A stretch of 64,000 nucleotides of DNA. It comes from a virus. Of this stretch, positions 1-6,238 are shown one piece after another. The position numbers and the translations under genes were made by a program. Under the pieces are notes generated by a model. The model did not search any database. It was not told where the DNA came from and saw nothing but the letters and a program-made list of their open reading frames with translations. The DNA lies in IMG/VR virus record IMGVR_UViG_3300032287_001974, positions 1 through 64,000 of that record; one strand, written 5' to 3'. The first letter of the stretch is position 1. Every line of letters starts with the position of its first letter.

Positions 1-45
1 CCTGGCATATAGCCAGCTCAGCAACAAGCAACCAACCCAACAAAA

Positions 46-73
46 AAACCTCACGCCCGAAGACGTGAGGTTT
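46..73 (-). terminator. Rho-independent terminator of leftward operon C
   Basis: A perfect 10-bp stem (AAACCTCACG / CGTGAGGTTT, arms 46-55 and 64-73) with an 8-nt loop. On the minus strand it is followed by a run of seven T (42-48). It lies 12 bp after the stop of the leftward gene 492-85, so it ends that transcript. Just beyond it is the 12-mer CCAACCCAACAA (32-43), which recurs in the palindromes at 601 and 1561. Confidence 0.85.
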
Positions 74-84
74 CTCTGCAAAAC

Positions 85-492
85 TTAAGGCGCTTGCACT
101 AGCCGAAGGGCGTGATAGGCACCTAACTCATCGTGGCTTGAGCGAACAACCTCTAGGATGCCGTTGTCAAGCAACTTGAAGCGAAGAGTGAAGTCACCGT
201 CGAGAGTGAGAGACGACCAAACATCCTTTACGGATTCAGGCTCCCATCCACCTCTGCCGGCTAGGCGTCGCCATGTTGCGCCCGAATACTCGACCTCAAC
301 CATGTACTCGCCTAGAGTCTTGTCACCTAGCCATTGTTCGATGACATACTCAACATGGTCGACTTGTTCGGTGAAACAGTCGCCATAGCAATACTCAGCG
401 GGCGTTGCCTCTCCCGTCTCATCATTCCAAACCTCGCAAATGCAGTCGCTAGTAAGCGTGCCGTTTGCGATTACCGTTGATTCCTGAACCAT
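85..492 (-). CDS. Hypothetical protein, 135 aa, acidic, early leftward operon C
   Basis: Function not recognised. The protein is acidic and soluble-looking, with no membrane segment. The N-terminal half has spaced cysteines (C17, C19, C35, C39 region), and the C-terminal half looks like alternating beta strands (SLTLDGDFTLRFKLLD). The ATG start at 492 has a GGGAG ribosome site 4-5 nt upstream. It is the only gene of the leftmost leftward operon: the shared promoter/leader element lies upstream at 534-592 and a clear terminator follows. Small leftward operons like this in actinophages are usually early host-takeover genes; that role is inference from position. Confidence 0.75.
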   Translation of the reverse strand: MVQESTVIANGTLTSDCICEVWNDETGEATPAEYCYGDCFTEQVDHVEYVIEQWLGDKTLGEYMVEVEYSGATWRRLAGRGGWEPESVKDVWSSLTLDGDFTLRFKLLDNGILEVVRSSHDELGAYHALRLVQAP

Positions 493-533
493 GATTCTCC
501 CTCAGTTGTGTAGCCCTTGTTGACTACAAGACA

Positions 534-592
534 AGACTATTAGGTAATAGCCTTGCTATCAGAGATAGCTAATCCGTTACCAAACCGTTATA
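534..592 (-). promoter_or_regulatory. Promoter/leader element of leftward operon C (third copy)
   Basis: This copy aligns with the elements upstream of operons B (1489-1549) and A (2772-2825). On the minus strand it reads GCTATC-TCT-GATAGC, a perfect small hairpin, then CTATTA-CC-TAATAG, a second perfect palindrome. A TATAAC -10 candidate lies at 592-587. The neighbouring GTTACCAAACCGTTATA block is the same motif as in the other two copies but in plus orientation here, so promoter direction is less certain for this copy. Confidence 0.55.
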
Positions 593-600
593 CATGCCCT

Positions 601-670
601 CAACCCAACAAACAGCCAACCAGCCGCCTATTATTTAGGGGGATCGGCTGGTTGGCTGTTTGTTGGGTTG
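601..670. repeat. Long perfect palindrome 1 (26-bp arms, 18-nt loop)
   Basis: Arms 601-626 and 645-670 are exact reverse complements over 26 bp, starting CAACCCAACAAACAGCC on the left. The loop, 627-644, contains TTATTTAGGGGG. The right arm ends in TTGTTGGGTTGG (660-671), identical to 1639-1650. It lies after the end of leftward operon B and before the promoter of operon C, followed on the plus strand by two GC hairpins and the linker GGGAACACCC. It is far longer and more perfect than an ordinary terminator and has no T-run next to it. Confidence 0.9.
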
Positions 671-683
671 GCCTCCCATGCCT

Positions 684-756
684 CTCAGCGGGGCTGTGCG
701 CCCCGCTGAGGGCTTTTGGGAACACCCAGCCACTCCGAGGGGGCGGAGTGGCTGGG
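684..756. other. Two GC-rich hairpins joined by GGGAACACCC (module 1)
   Basis: The first hairpin has arms CTCAGCGGGG (684-693) and CCCCGCTGAG (701-710). The second has 13-bp arms 725-737 and 744-756 around AGGGGG. The linker GGGAACACCC (718-727) is exactly repeated at 1688-1697. The pair sits directly after the stop of leftward operon B (763). The short T-runs (GGCTTTTG, GGGGGCTTTC) face the plus strand, so as terminators they would suit rightward better than leftward transcripts. Confidence 0.8.
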
Positions 757-762
757 GGCTTT

Positions 763-918
763 CTATGCGTGCCAGTAGTCCCATTCTTGGTCACGCAAAA
801 CTTGTGCTCCTTCGATACAGTCGGCGCACTCCAAATCGTAACCCTCGCGGTCGATTAGTTCCTCGACTTCTTGGTCACAAGTTGGGCAAGTGATTGCTTC
901 GTCGTTTTGTTCGGTCAT
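763..918 (-). CDS. Small zinc-binding protein, 51 aa
   Basis: Function not recognised. Two CxxC pairs (CPTC near residue 11 and CADC near residue 32) suggest a single zinc ribbon; the C-terminus is aromatic (DYWHA). I chose the ATG at 918 rather than the in-frame one at 948: a strong GGAGG lies 7 nt upstream, and the start overlaps the upstream gene's stop as ATGA. It is the last gene of leftward operon B, so it is translationally coupled to its neighbour. Confidence 0.75.
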   Translation of the reverse strand: MTEQNDEAITCPTCDQEVEELIDREGYDLECADCIEGAQVLRDQEWDYWHA

Positions 919-1130
919 GGCGTTACCTCCTGCGGTTCTTTGAGCCATTCATTTATTCTAGTGCGGAAGCCCTCGAAACTCATTTCTATCGTGGGCGTGT
1001 TGCTGGCGTAGTCCCAGACATTTATCAGGTCGTGGGGCTCGGTGTGGTTCTTGTTGCTTACTTCGATTAGAGCACCGCCAGACCACTCAAAACGCAAGTG
1101 CTCGGTTTCGGCGATTAGTTTGATTTCCAT
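915..1130 (-). CDS. Hypothetical protein, 71 aa
   Basis: Function not recognised. A small mixed alpha/beta-looking protein without cysteines or membrane segments, rich in W and acidic residues. The ATG at 1130 is preceded by GGAGGG at good spacing. Its stop overlaps the start of the 51-aa zinc protein. Second gene of leftward operon B. Confidence 0.75.
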   Translation of the reverse strand: MEIKLIAETEHLRFEWSGGALIEVSNKNHTEPHDLINVWDYASNTPTIEMSFEGFRTRINEWLKEPQEVTP

Positions 1131-1195
1131 TTAGTTCCCTCCAAAGGATTATTAGGTGAGCCAGTTTTAGGACTTGGCTCAGGTCACAGGAAAAT

Positions 1196-1426
1196 CTAGA
1201 ACCCTAGACTTTTGACTACCCAGAAATCGCCGTCTTTCCAGCGGTTTCGGGTCGCCAGACTACCAACGCCAGCGACCCTGATTTCCCTGACGCCATCAGC
1301 GTCAGTGGTTACCTCAGTCACTTCACCGGTAATGCTGGTGTCGGTTAGCCCGTGGCGTAGTGCCACCTTAGCACCGACTACAACCTGAGCCAACAACTCA
1401 GTCTGTTCGACTTGTAAAGTTTCCAT
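1196..1426 (-). CDS. Hypothetical protein, 76 aa, predicted beta-rich
   Basis: Function not recognised. The pattern (VVVGAKVALRHGLTDTS, then EVTEVTTD and REIRVAGVG) looks like a small SH3/KOW-type beta barrel, and it ends in FWVVKSLGF. First gene of operon B; its ATG lies about 60 nt downstream of the shared leader element, behind a purine-rich GAGGGTGAGAA site. Confidence 0.7.
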   Translation of the reverse strand: METLQVEQTELLAQVVVGAKVALRHGLTDTSITGEVTEVTTDADGVREIRVAGVGSLATRNRWKDGDFWVVKSLGF

Positions 1427-1488
1427 GTTCTCACCCTCTCTCCGTAGGCTCCCGCACTTTGCGTTTCCTCTCGCCTACAAAAACTAAT

Positions 1489-1549
1489 CTAGTGCCTAAT
1501 AGCCCTGCTAACAGACATAGCAGAAAAATAGTTATAACAGATTGGTAAC
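1489..1549 (-). promoter_or_regulatory. Promoter/leader element of leftward operon B
   Basis: Read on the minus strand it runs GTTACCAATCTGTTATAAC (likely -10 TATAAC), then a hairpin with arms CTGCTA and TAGCAG around TGTCTGT, then GGGCTATTAGGCACTAG. The block CTATGTCTGTTAG and the end GGCACTAG are shared exactly or nearly so with the operon A element. No good -35 hexamer is visible, so activation or a phage sigma/anti-sigma scheme is possible. Confidence 0.6.
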
Positions 1550-1560
1550 GACACGCCCGA

Positions 1561-1646
1561 CCCAACAAGTTATCAAATCGTTATAAAGCAATCGGCAACC
1601 CTAGTAATAGGCCGATTGCTTTATAACGATTTGATAACTTGTTGGG
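1561..1646. repeat. Long perfect palindrome 2 (36-bp arms, 14-nt loop)
   Basis: Arms 1561-1596 and 1611-1646 are exact reverse complements over 36 bp, extended by one A-T pair. The loop is 1597-1610. Each arm contains GTTATCAAATCGTTATAAA, which matches the promoter core of the leftward operons (GTTAYCAWWYYGTTATAA) and points into the loop. It lies between leftward operons A and B and is followed by the same two-hairpin unit as palindrome 1. Confidence 0.9.
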
Positions 1647-1651
1647 TTGGT

Positions 1652-1726
1652 GCCCCTGCTGGCATGGGGGATACCAGCAGGGGCAGGGGGAACACCCGCC
1701 CTTGACTAGGGGGAGCCAAGGGCGGG
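1652..1726. other. Two GC-rich hairpins joined by GGGAACACCC (module 2)
   Basis: First hairpin: GCCCCTGCTGG (1652-1662) with CCAGCAGGGGC (1674-1684), loop containing GGGGG. Second hairpin: CCCGCCCTTG (1695-1704) with CAAGGGCGGG (1717-1726), loop containing AGGGGG, followed on the plus strand by GGCTTTTA. Layout and linker match module 1, although the stem sequences differ, so structure rather than sequence is conserved. It sits 6 bp after the stop of operon A. Confidence 0.8.
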
Positions 1727-1731
1727 GGCTT

Positions 1732-1941
1732 TTATCCCAGCAAGCGTTTTACTTGCGGGGCGAATGTTAGCAGGACTGCTAGGACTGAACCGATTAGCAA
1801 GCCGTTAGCGAATGTCTCGCTGACTGTTTGGCTTGGTTCACCGCCTAGCAGGATTAGCACGCCGTAGAGCACGCACCAGAGAACAGCAACAACAGGAACC
1901 GCGAGCGCGCCTAGCACTGCTCGGCGAATGTAATACTTCAT
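1732..1941 (-). CDS. Two-span membrane protein, 69 aa
   Basis: Two hydrophobic segments (about residues 8-33 and 45-62) separated by a polar loop; a basic N-terminus (MKYYIRR) and basic C-terminus (QVKRLLG) suggest both ends are inside. Function unknown; an early inner-membrane effector is possible, but a holin is unlikely because lysis genes lie elsewhere. The start overlaps the upstream stop as TAATG, so translation is coupled. Confidence 0.75.
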   Translation of the reverse strand: MKYYIRRAVLGALAVPVVAVLWCVLYGVLILLGGEPSQTVSETFANGLLIGSVLAVLLTFAPQVKRLLG

Positions 1942-2081
1942 TAGTTCGCCACCTTTTCACGCTCGGCATTGGCGCAGGTGTAGCAGATTTCGCCGATGCG
2001 GTCTAGGCACTCCAAGAGTAGAGCGTCTACCCCAGAGTGAACGATTGACTCGATCGAGCCACAAACAGAACATTTATTCAT
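1941..2081 (-). CDS. Small zinc-ribbon protein, 46 aa
   Basis: A short reading frame from ATG at 2081 to TAA at 1941-1943. It begins MNKCSVCGS and has a second pair, CYTC, near residue 33, so four cysteines could bind one zinc. The stop overlaps the next start (TAATG). It fills the gap between 1941 and 2137 in operon A. Function unknown. Confidence 0.7.
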   Translation of the reverse strand: MNKCSVCGSIESIVHSGVDALLLECLDRIGEICYTCANAEREKVAN

Positions 2082-2136
2082 TTGATACTCCTTGATTAGG
2101 GAGAGAGCAGGGGCTTGCGCCCCCGCTCTGCTCGTA

Positions 2137-2436
2137 TTACTTGACTAGGTAAACCTCGCCTTTAGCGTGGATTTCGCTAACTGCGTCTAGCGGGATAGAG
2201 CGGATTGCTCGCTCTGGAGTTGTCTTGCTTGCGACTACATCAAGGACAACTAGCAAACCTTTTGACTTAGCGTCATAGGCGGGGTCTCCACCTTTTAGTT
2301 TGCTTGCGAAGTTGGTTGTTGCCAACATCTTGCGGGTCTCACCTGTGGTGCGCTTGGTGAAAACAACCGAGAACATTTTGCCGTTGAGGGAGCGGAGGAA
2401 GTCCTCCACCCCCTCACGCTGAATTGAGAGCGACAC
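2137..2436 (-). CDS. Hypothetical protein, 99 aa, possible SH3-like barrel
   Basis: The N-terminal part contains FSVVFTKRTTGETRKMLAT. That pattern (hydrophobic strand, basic turn, RKM) resembles small phage proteins annotated as SH3-barrel fold; this is recognition by pattern only. GTG start at 2436, coupled to the upstream gene by overlapping its TAG stop. Second gene of leftward operon A, downstream of the SOS boxes. Confidence 0.7.
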   Translation of the reverse strand: MSLSIQREGVEDFLRSLNGKMFSVVFTKRTTGETRKMLATTNFASKLKGGDPAYDAKSKGLLVVLDVVASKTTPERAIRSIPLDAVSEIHAKGEVYLVK

Positions 2437-2687
2437 TAGTTGTCGGTCCCAAAGTCGGCTTCGGCTTTTGCTCGCTCGGCTTTTGCCTTGCGGGTAGCCT
2501 TGCTCTCGGCAAGTGTGGCAACGAGCAACTTTTTGAGTTGCTTCGCTTGAGCAGGTGATAGCAACACGCTAACGCCCTGTCCGTTGTCGGCGGTGAACCG
2601 AACGGAGATGTCGCCATCGCTGTCTGCGTAGGCGGTAATGCGGGCGTTCTCTTCACTGTAGAGATGCGCCGATAGTGAGATAGCCAT
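2436..2687 (-). CDS. Hypothetical protein, 83 aa, first gene of SOS-box operon
   Basis: The N-terminal half is beta-rich (ISVRFTADNGQGVSVLLS); the C-terminal half is a charged helix (KQLKKLLVATLAESKATRKAKAERAKAEA cut here for length; residues about 48-78). No known domain recognised. ATG at 2687 is preceded by AGGGGG. As the promoter-proximal gene of operon A it is the one most directly under the two LexA-type boxes at 2831-2880. Confidence 0.7.
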   Translation of the reverse strand: MAISLSAHLYSEENARITAYADSDGDISVRFTADNGQGVSVLLSPAQAKQLKKLLVATLAESKATRKAKAERAKAEADFGTDN

Positions 2688-2771
2688 AAGGCTAGCCCCC
2701 TAACTCCCTTGCGGGATAGGTCTAGGTAATCGCCTAGCCGATTAGTTAGTTCCCTCTAACTACTACTAACA

Positions 2772-2825
2772 CTAGTGCCAAACAAGCCTACTAACAGACA
2801 TAGATTATAACGGAATGATAACGAC
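2772..2825 (-). promoter_or_regulatory. Promoter/leader element of leftward operon A
   Basis: On the minus strand: GTCGTTATCATTCCG then a perfect TATAAT -10 (plus 2804-2809), then CTATGTCTGTTAG and GGCACTAG, shared with operon B. The expected start of transcription is near 2797, about 110 nt before the first ATG. No clear -35 hexamer; the position it would occupy (2827-2832) abuts SOS box 1. Confidence 0.65.
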
Positions 2826-2830
2826 TACTC

Positions 2831-2846
2831 TCGAACACTTGTTCGA
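2831..2846. promoter_or_regulatory. Actinobacterial SOS (LexA) box 1
   Basis: TCGAAC-ACTT-GTTCGA, a perfect match to the actinobacterial LexA box TCGAAC(N4)GTTCGA. It overlaps the -35 zone of the operon A promoter, where bound repressor would block transcription. Confidence 0.8.
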
Positions 2847-2864
2847 ACAGGGGGGTAGGGTTAA

Positions 2865-2880
2865 TCGAACATCTGTTCGA
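2865..2880. promoter_or_regulatory. Actinobacterial SOS (LexA) box 2
   Basis: TCGAAC-ATCT-GTTCGA, a second perfect palindrome 34 bp (centre to centre) upstream of box 1, about three helical turns. Two full boxes side by side are very unlikely by chance and suggest tight control by host LexA or a phage repressor with the same specificity. Confidence 0.8.
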
Positions 2881-2883
2881 ACA

Positions 2884-3101
2884 CCCCGCCAGGTGTCAGG
2901 AACGGTTGAGGGTGCTAAAAGGTAGGCAGTAGCCTAAAACGGCGGGGGTAGCGGGCACGGCGGATCCGGCGCGCAGCGGGCCCTGCGGGTTTCTTTGTTC
3001 CCACCTACCTGCACATTTGCATCAAATATTTGAATAGCTACTTAAATAGATGATTGGAAGAGTTGAAGTAGCTTTGTCTGCTGCGCCGCCGAATTTCAAG
3101 C
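2884..3101. other. Non-coding gap between divergent transcription units
   Basis: No reading frame with a plausible start is seen. The stretch 2940-2990 is strikingly GC-rich (GCGGGGGTAGCGGGCACGG and on) compared with its surroundings. It contains a weak stem CGCAG/CTGCG followed by GGGTTTCTTTG, which might be a terminator. The part from 3020 on is AT-rich and leads into the strong promoter at 3102. Confidence 0.5.
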
Positions 3102-3129
3102 TTGACATGCAAAAAAACTTAAGTATAAT
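3102..3129 (+). promoter_or_regulatory. Strong consensus sigma-A promoter for rightward genes
   Basis: TTGACA (3102-3107), a 16-nt spacer, then TATAAT (3124-3129): both hexamers are perfect consensus. Transcription should start near 3136, about 40 nt before the first rightward gene. This is the best promoter in the window and probably drives the small genes from 3177 on. Confidence 0.85.
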
Positions 3130-3176
3130 CGAAGGTTTACAGGGCTATAGCTACTCAGCTAGTCCATAATGGAGTA

Positions 3177-3365
3177 ATGGAACCAGGACGTCAATTCGGT
3201 AAGCTAATCAACTTCACTCGTCGCCGCGCTCAGAAGCGTGATGAGCAGATCAGTCAGAGTACTCCCTTCGGTCCAATGAGCGCATTCCGCGATGACGCAG
3301 AGAACCGCATCAAGCATCAGGAAGTAAAGAACCTAGAAGAGCAAGCCAAGAAAGAAGATAAGTAA
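3177..3365 (+). CDS. Hypothetical protein, 62 aa, highly charged
   Basis: Function unknown. Basic N-terminus (FTRRRAQKRDEQ) and a charged helical C-terminus (HQEVKNLEEQAKKEDK). GGAG lies only 2 nt before the ATG, so initiation may be weak or atypical. First gene after the consensus promoter; stop overlaps the next ATG (TAATGG), a junction used again and again in this cluster. Confidence 0.7.
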   Translation: MEPGRQFGKLINFTRRRAQKRDEQISQSTPFGPMSAFRDDAENRIKHQEVKNLEEQAKKEDK

Positions 3366-3637
3366 TGGCATCTGCAGAAAGTCAAGACCCTAAAAACCCA
3401 GATTACTACGATTACGGTAATGGGAATGGAAAGTATTTAGATGACCATGACAAAAAGGTCATGCACCCTAGCTCTGGGATTAAAGGGTTTGAGTGGCACC
3501 CAGCGGGCGTCAATCCAGATAACGGTAAGAAGTTCTTGAAGCACCACACCTATATCGATTACAAGAATGGCTGCCGCAACTGTGAGCGACTAGAAGACGC
3601 GCGCATTCACCCTAACGGCTCTAAGCCCTGGGAGTAA
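3365..3637 (+). CDS. Hypothetical protein, 90 aa
   Basis: Function unknown. Rich in Asp, Asn, Tyr, His and Lys (DYYDYGNGNGKYLDDHDKK); a single CRNC pair near residue 73. No membrane segment. Coupled to the preceding gene. Confidence 0.7.
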   Translation: MASAESQDPKNPDYYDYGNGNGKYLDDHDKKVMHPSSGIKGFEWHPAGVNPDNGKKFLKHHTYIDYKNGCRNCERLEDARIHPNGSKPWE

Positions 3638-3638
3638 G

Positions 3639-3821
3639 ATGGCCGGCCGCGTTCACGAATTCCAATCGGGTGTATTTACCCCAAAAAGGCCCGTTTTTGA
3701 AGCTGGAGTAAGTAGAGTCAACGATCGTATCTTTACTGGTCCTAGAGGTGCTGTTCAGCGGTACAATGTTTCTATTGCGGCATCGGACGTCGCACGCAAC
3801 CCTTACAGAGGAAATTTCTAA
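3639..3821 (+). CDS. Hypothetical protein, 60 aa, basic
   Basis: Function unknown. A basic, Arg/Val/Phe-rich small protein (GRVHEFQSGVFTPKRPVF). It starts 1 nt after the preceding stop and its own stop overlaps the next ATG. No domain seen. Confidence 0.65.
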   Translation: MAGRVHEFQSGVFTPKRPVFEAGVSRVNDRIFTGPRGAVQRYNVSIAASDVARNPYRGNF

Positions 3822-4012
3822 TGGAGTCTAAAGACAATCAGTTTGGCGACATGTCTCACATTCGCAAGACCAATCCAATCAACGCCAAGGATCCAATCCC
3901 AAACTGCGTTAACTGCAAGGGTGTCCTCCACAACGGCTTCTACGGCGACTACAACTACTGCGACGACTGCGTGGTAGACTTGGAAGATCGCGCAATGGGT
4001 AAGGATAAATAA
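3821..4012 (+). CDS. Small zinc-ribbon protein, 63 aa
   Basis: Four cysteines in two CxxC pairs (CVNC near residue 28, CDDC near residue 47) separated by about 15 residues form a likely single zinc ribbon. No other feature. Translationally coupled to both neighbours. Confidence 0.75.
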   Translation: MESKDNQFGDMSHIRKTNPINAKDPIPNCVNCKGVLHNGFYGDYNYCDDCVVDLEDRAMGKDK

Positions 4013-4344
4013 TGGCTGAAAAGAAACCAGCAAGCAAGGCTAAGACCAAAGCCGGTACTACTAAAGACGGCAAGAAGGTCTACGGCCCATTCAAGGGTTC
4101 TGCTAAGAATGGCGGACGCCCTATGATGTCTGTCGTAAACAAAGACGGATCTCGCACGTCTGTAGATGCTGCTAAGTTCAAGTATGAGCAGAAGCACGGT
4201 AAGCTTCCAAAGGGCACCGACGTTGACCACAAGAACAACAATCACTCGGACGACAAGATGTCAAACCTTCGCCCACTTAAGCACGGAGCTAACACCGCTA
4301 AGGAAAACAAGCGTCGTGCCGGCAAGAAAGAGAACGACAAGTAA
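4012..4344 (+). CDS. HNH-endonuclease-like protein, 110 aa
   Basis: N-terminus is lysine-rich and probably DNA-binding (residues 1-25). Residues 70-95 carry DVDHKNNNHSDDKMSNLRPL, the D-H ... N core of HNH nucleases, followed by ANTAKENKR as in phage homing-type HNH proteins. Without an attached targeting domain it may be a free-standing homing nuclease or a packaging-associated HNH. It lies in the chain of tiny genes, not next to terL. Nuclease family call is firm; the role is not. Confidence 0.8.
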   Translation: MAEKKPASKAKTKAGTTKDGKKVYGPFKGSAKNGGRPMMSVVNKDGSRTSVDAAKFKYEQKHGKLPKGTDVDHKNNNHSDDKMSNLRPLKHGANTAKENKRRAGKKENDK

Positions 4345-4535
4345 TGGACCCAAAGTTTCCACAGATTGATAAGGCTGCAATGACTAAGCAGCTTCAAGAC
4401 GAGTCCGCTGACTATGTTGCCTCTCAGCCAAAAGAGCGCAATCAAGGCTACCTATCTAGCGGTGTCAATCGACTTGTTCGCGGCTCTCAGAACATTGTTT
4501 CAAGTGGCCCCCTAAAAGACCCCTACAAAATTTAA
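4344..4535 (+). CDS. Hypothetical protein, 63 aa
   Basis: Function unknown. Polar protein with QLQDESADYVASQPKERNQ in the middle; no cysteine or membrane segment. ATG overlaps the HNH stop. Confidence 0.6.
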   Translation: MDPKFPQIDKAAMTKQLQDESADYVASQPKERNQGYLSSGVNRLVRGSQNIVSSGPLKDPYKI

Positions 4536-4544
4536 GGAATAGTA

Positions 4545-4757
4545 ATGGACCCGAAAGACGACCAGTTCGCTGAACTTCGTAAGCTGCAGAGTGAGCACGA
4601 CCCATCTAACCTAGAAGCATGCCCTGACTGTGGCGCTGCTTCGACTATGGGTAAAGACATCTGGGGCAAGGACGTCAGACTGCATCGTGCAGATCGCGGC
4701 AATGGCATGTATGGCTATGATGTCGTAGACCACAGTAAAGACAAAGACGCCAAGTAA
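4545..4757 (+). CDS. Hypothetical protein, 70 aa, one CxxC pair
   Basis: Starts MDPKDDQF, similar to the N-terminus MESKDNQF of the 63-aa protein at 3821, which hints at shared ancestry. One CPDC pair near residue 26; only two cysteines, so a metal site would need histidines (H49, H64 region). Function unknown. Confidence 0.65.
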   Translation: MDPKDDQFAELRKLQSEHDPSNLEACPDCGAASTMGKDIWGKDVRLHRADRGNGMYGYDVVDHSKDKDAK

Positions 4758-4909
4758 TGTATCCAAATCAGACCCAGACTCCAGGCGCTTCTATGGGCGC
4801 TGCGACCCCAACCGGCGATGAGAGCAGCAAGCCTACTGAAGCCCCAGCCGCCACCGGCTCTGCCCCGCCCATTGCTAGCTCCGCGACTTCTGGCGTTGAA
4901 GGCTACTAA
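4757..4909 (+). CDS. Pro/Ala/Thr-rich small protein, 50 aa
   Basis: A short frame from the ATG overlapping the preceding stop (TAATG) to TAA at 4907. It is low-complexity and probably disordered (SSKPTEAPAATGSAPP), ending SGVEGY. Last gene of the 3177-4909 chain. Coding status rests on the TAATG junction and phase with the chain. Confidence 0.6.
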   Translation: MYPNQTQTPGASMGAATPTGDESSKPTEAPAATGSAPPIASSATSGVEGY

Positions 4910-5015
4910 ACAAATAATTTAGTTTAGACCGTTAAAATTTCCCCTAGGGGCGATACTTGTTATTAGCGTCCCGATCAGGCGCTGTAATTACTTCTCTAGA
5001 GATTAAGGAAAAAAC

Positions 5016-6224
5016 ATGGCAACAGATTCTAGCGGCCAGCAAGCCGTAGATTTCGTATGGGGAAAATTCCCTATGCAGCCAAACGATGACCGTGCGGCTA
5101 CAATCAGCAACACTGGTGGAACCACTGGTTCTACTCAGACTCAGAACAAGACTTACGTTGTTACTGCGGCTTCGGCTTCAGGTGGCGTTGTAACTTACAC
5201 ATCTGCTAACACTCTTCAGGTAGGCGAAATCGTAACCATCACTGGTCTATCGACTTCTGCATTCAACTTGACTAACGTAGCAGTTGGTACTGTGTCGTCT
5301 TCACAGTTCACTGTAACTAACGCAGCTACTGGAACCGCTGTTACTGGCGCTACTGCTGTTGCTACCGCTGCTGCTGGACGCCTTCCAGGCGTTGGTGCAG
5401 ACTACAGCTGGTCGGCTACTACTCAGGTTGCTTCAGACCGCCTAAACCCTGCTCTTGACGGACACTCAGACGCAGAGGCCGGATGGTCAGGCTACCCTCT
5501 ATTCGTTGCTGGCGAAGGTAACTTCATCGTTACTGCTGCATCTGGTAACGGAACCACAGTCACCTACACCTCACAGAACTTCTTGACTGCTGGCGAAACT
5601 GTAAACATCACTGGTCTAACTGCTTCGGCATACAACCTTACTAGCGCTACTGTTGCAACTGCTAACGCTACTTCGTTCACAGTTACTAACTCTGCTAACG
5701 CTGGTCTTGTTACTGGCCAGTACGGCAAGGTTCAGGCAACGGATGCACTAACAGCTGCTGACGGTGTCGGACTTGGTAACATCATCGTTCCTAACGTTCT
5801 AGGTGAGCTAACAACAGTGGCTCTTGATGAGCTAAAGGACGCTGGTTACGAAACCGCCAACATTACCAACACCACAGGCGTTACAAACACCGCTACACAG
5901 CCTACTCGTATTAACGTAACCTCGACTACCGCGGCTACTGTATACGTAAGCGGCGGTACTGGAACATGGCCTGTTGGAACCAAGGTTACCATTGCTACCG
6001 GTACGGGCATCCCAACTGCTCTCGTCGGTACTTGGTCGGTAACCGGAGGTAGCGGAAGCACCCTAGTTATCGCCGGTACTGGTTGGACCGTAGCCGACAC
6101 TGGCTCGATCACCCCTGGAACTAAGTTGACCGGTGCGACTCTGACCGTTAAGACTCAGAGCGTTGCCGCTAACGCAGCAAGCATTGGTACTGGTTCAGCA
6201 ATTACCATCACCTCCTGGGCTTAA
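5016..6224 (+). CDS. Decoration/fibre-like structural protein with Ig-like repeats and a PASTA-like segment, 402 aa
   Basis: Two long repeats (about residues 44-118 and 168-240) share VTAAS...VVTYTS, GE.V.ITGL, S.FTVTN and look like beta-sandwich units; the C-terminal 130 residues are a third, diverged Thr/Gly-rich unit. Between them residues 255-285 read IIVPNVLGELTTVALDELKD, matching the PASTA pattern (VPNV.G....A...L..AGY) known from peptidoglycan-binding kinases and PBPs. Likely virion surface protein; host cell-wall binding by the PASTA-like part is inference. RBS AAGGA 8 nt before ATG; strong terminator follows. Confidence 0.75.
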   Translation: MATDSSGQQAVDFVWGKFPMQPNDDRAATISNTGGTTGSTQTQNKTYVVTAASASGGVVTYTSANTLQVGEIVTITGLSTSAFNLTNVAVGTVSSSQFTVTNAATGTAVTGATAVATAAAGRLPGVGADYSWSATTQVASDRLNPALDGHSDAEAGWSGYPLFVAGEGNFIVTAASGNGTTVTYTSQNFLTAGETVNITGLTASAYNLTSATVATANATSFTVTNSANAGLVTGQYGKVQATDALTAADGVGLGNIIVPNVLGELTTVALDELKDAGYETANITNTTGVTNTATQPTRINVTSTTAATVYVSGGTGTWPVGTKVTIATGTGIPTALVGTWSVTGGSGSTLVIAGTGWTVADTGSITPGTKLTGATLTVKTQSVAANAASIGTGSAITITSWA

Positions 6225-6238
6225 TCACCCTAAAGAAG

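Noticed and set aside
600-794. Overlapping frames on both strands across 553-893
   Set aside because: They run through the long palindrome and hairpins; symmetric repeats produce open frames by chance, and no Shine-Dalgarno is seen.
1561-1646. Palindromes as IS or transposon ends, or as a CRISPR unit
   Set aside because: No transposase, no target duplication, only one repeat per site and no spacers; no CRISPR array is present anywhere in the window.
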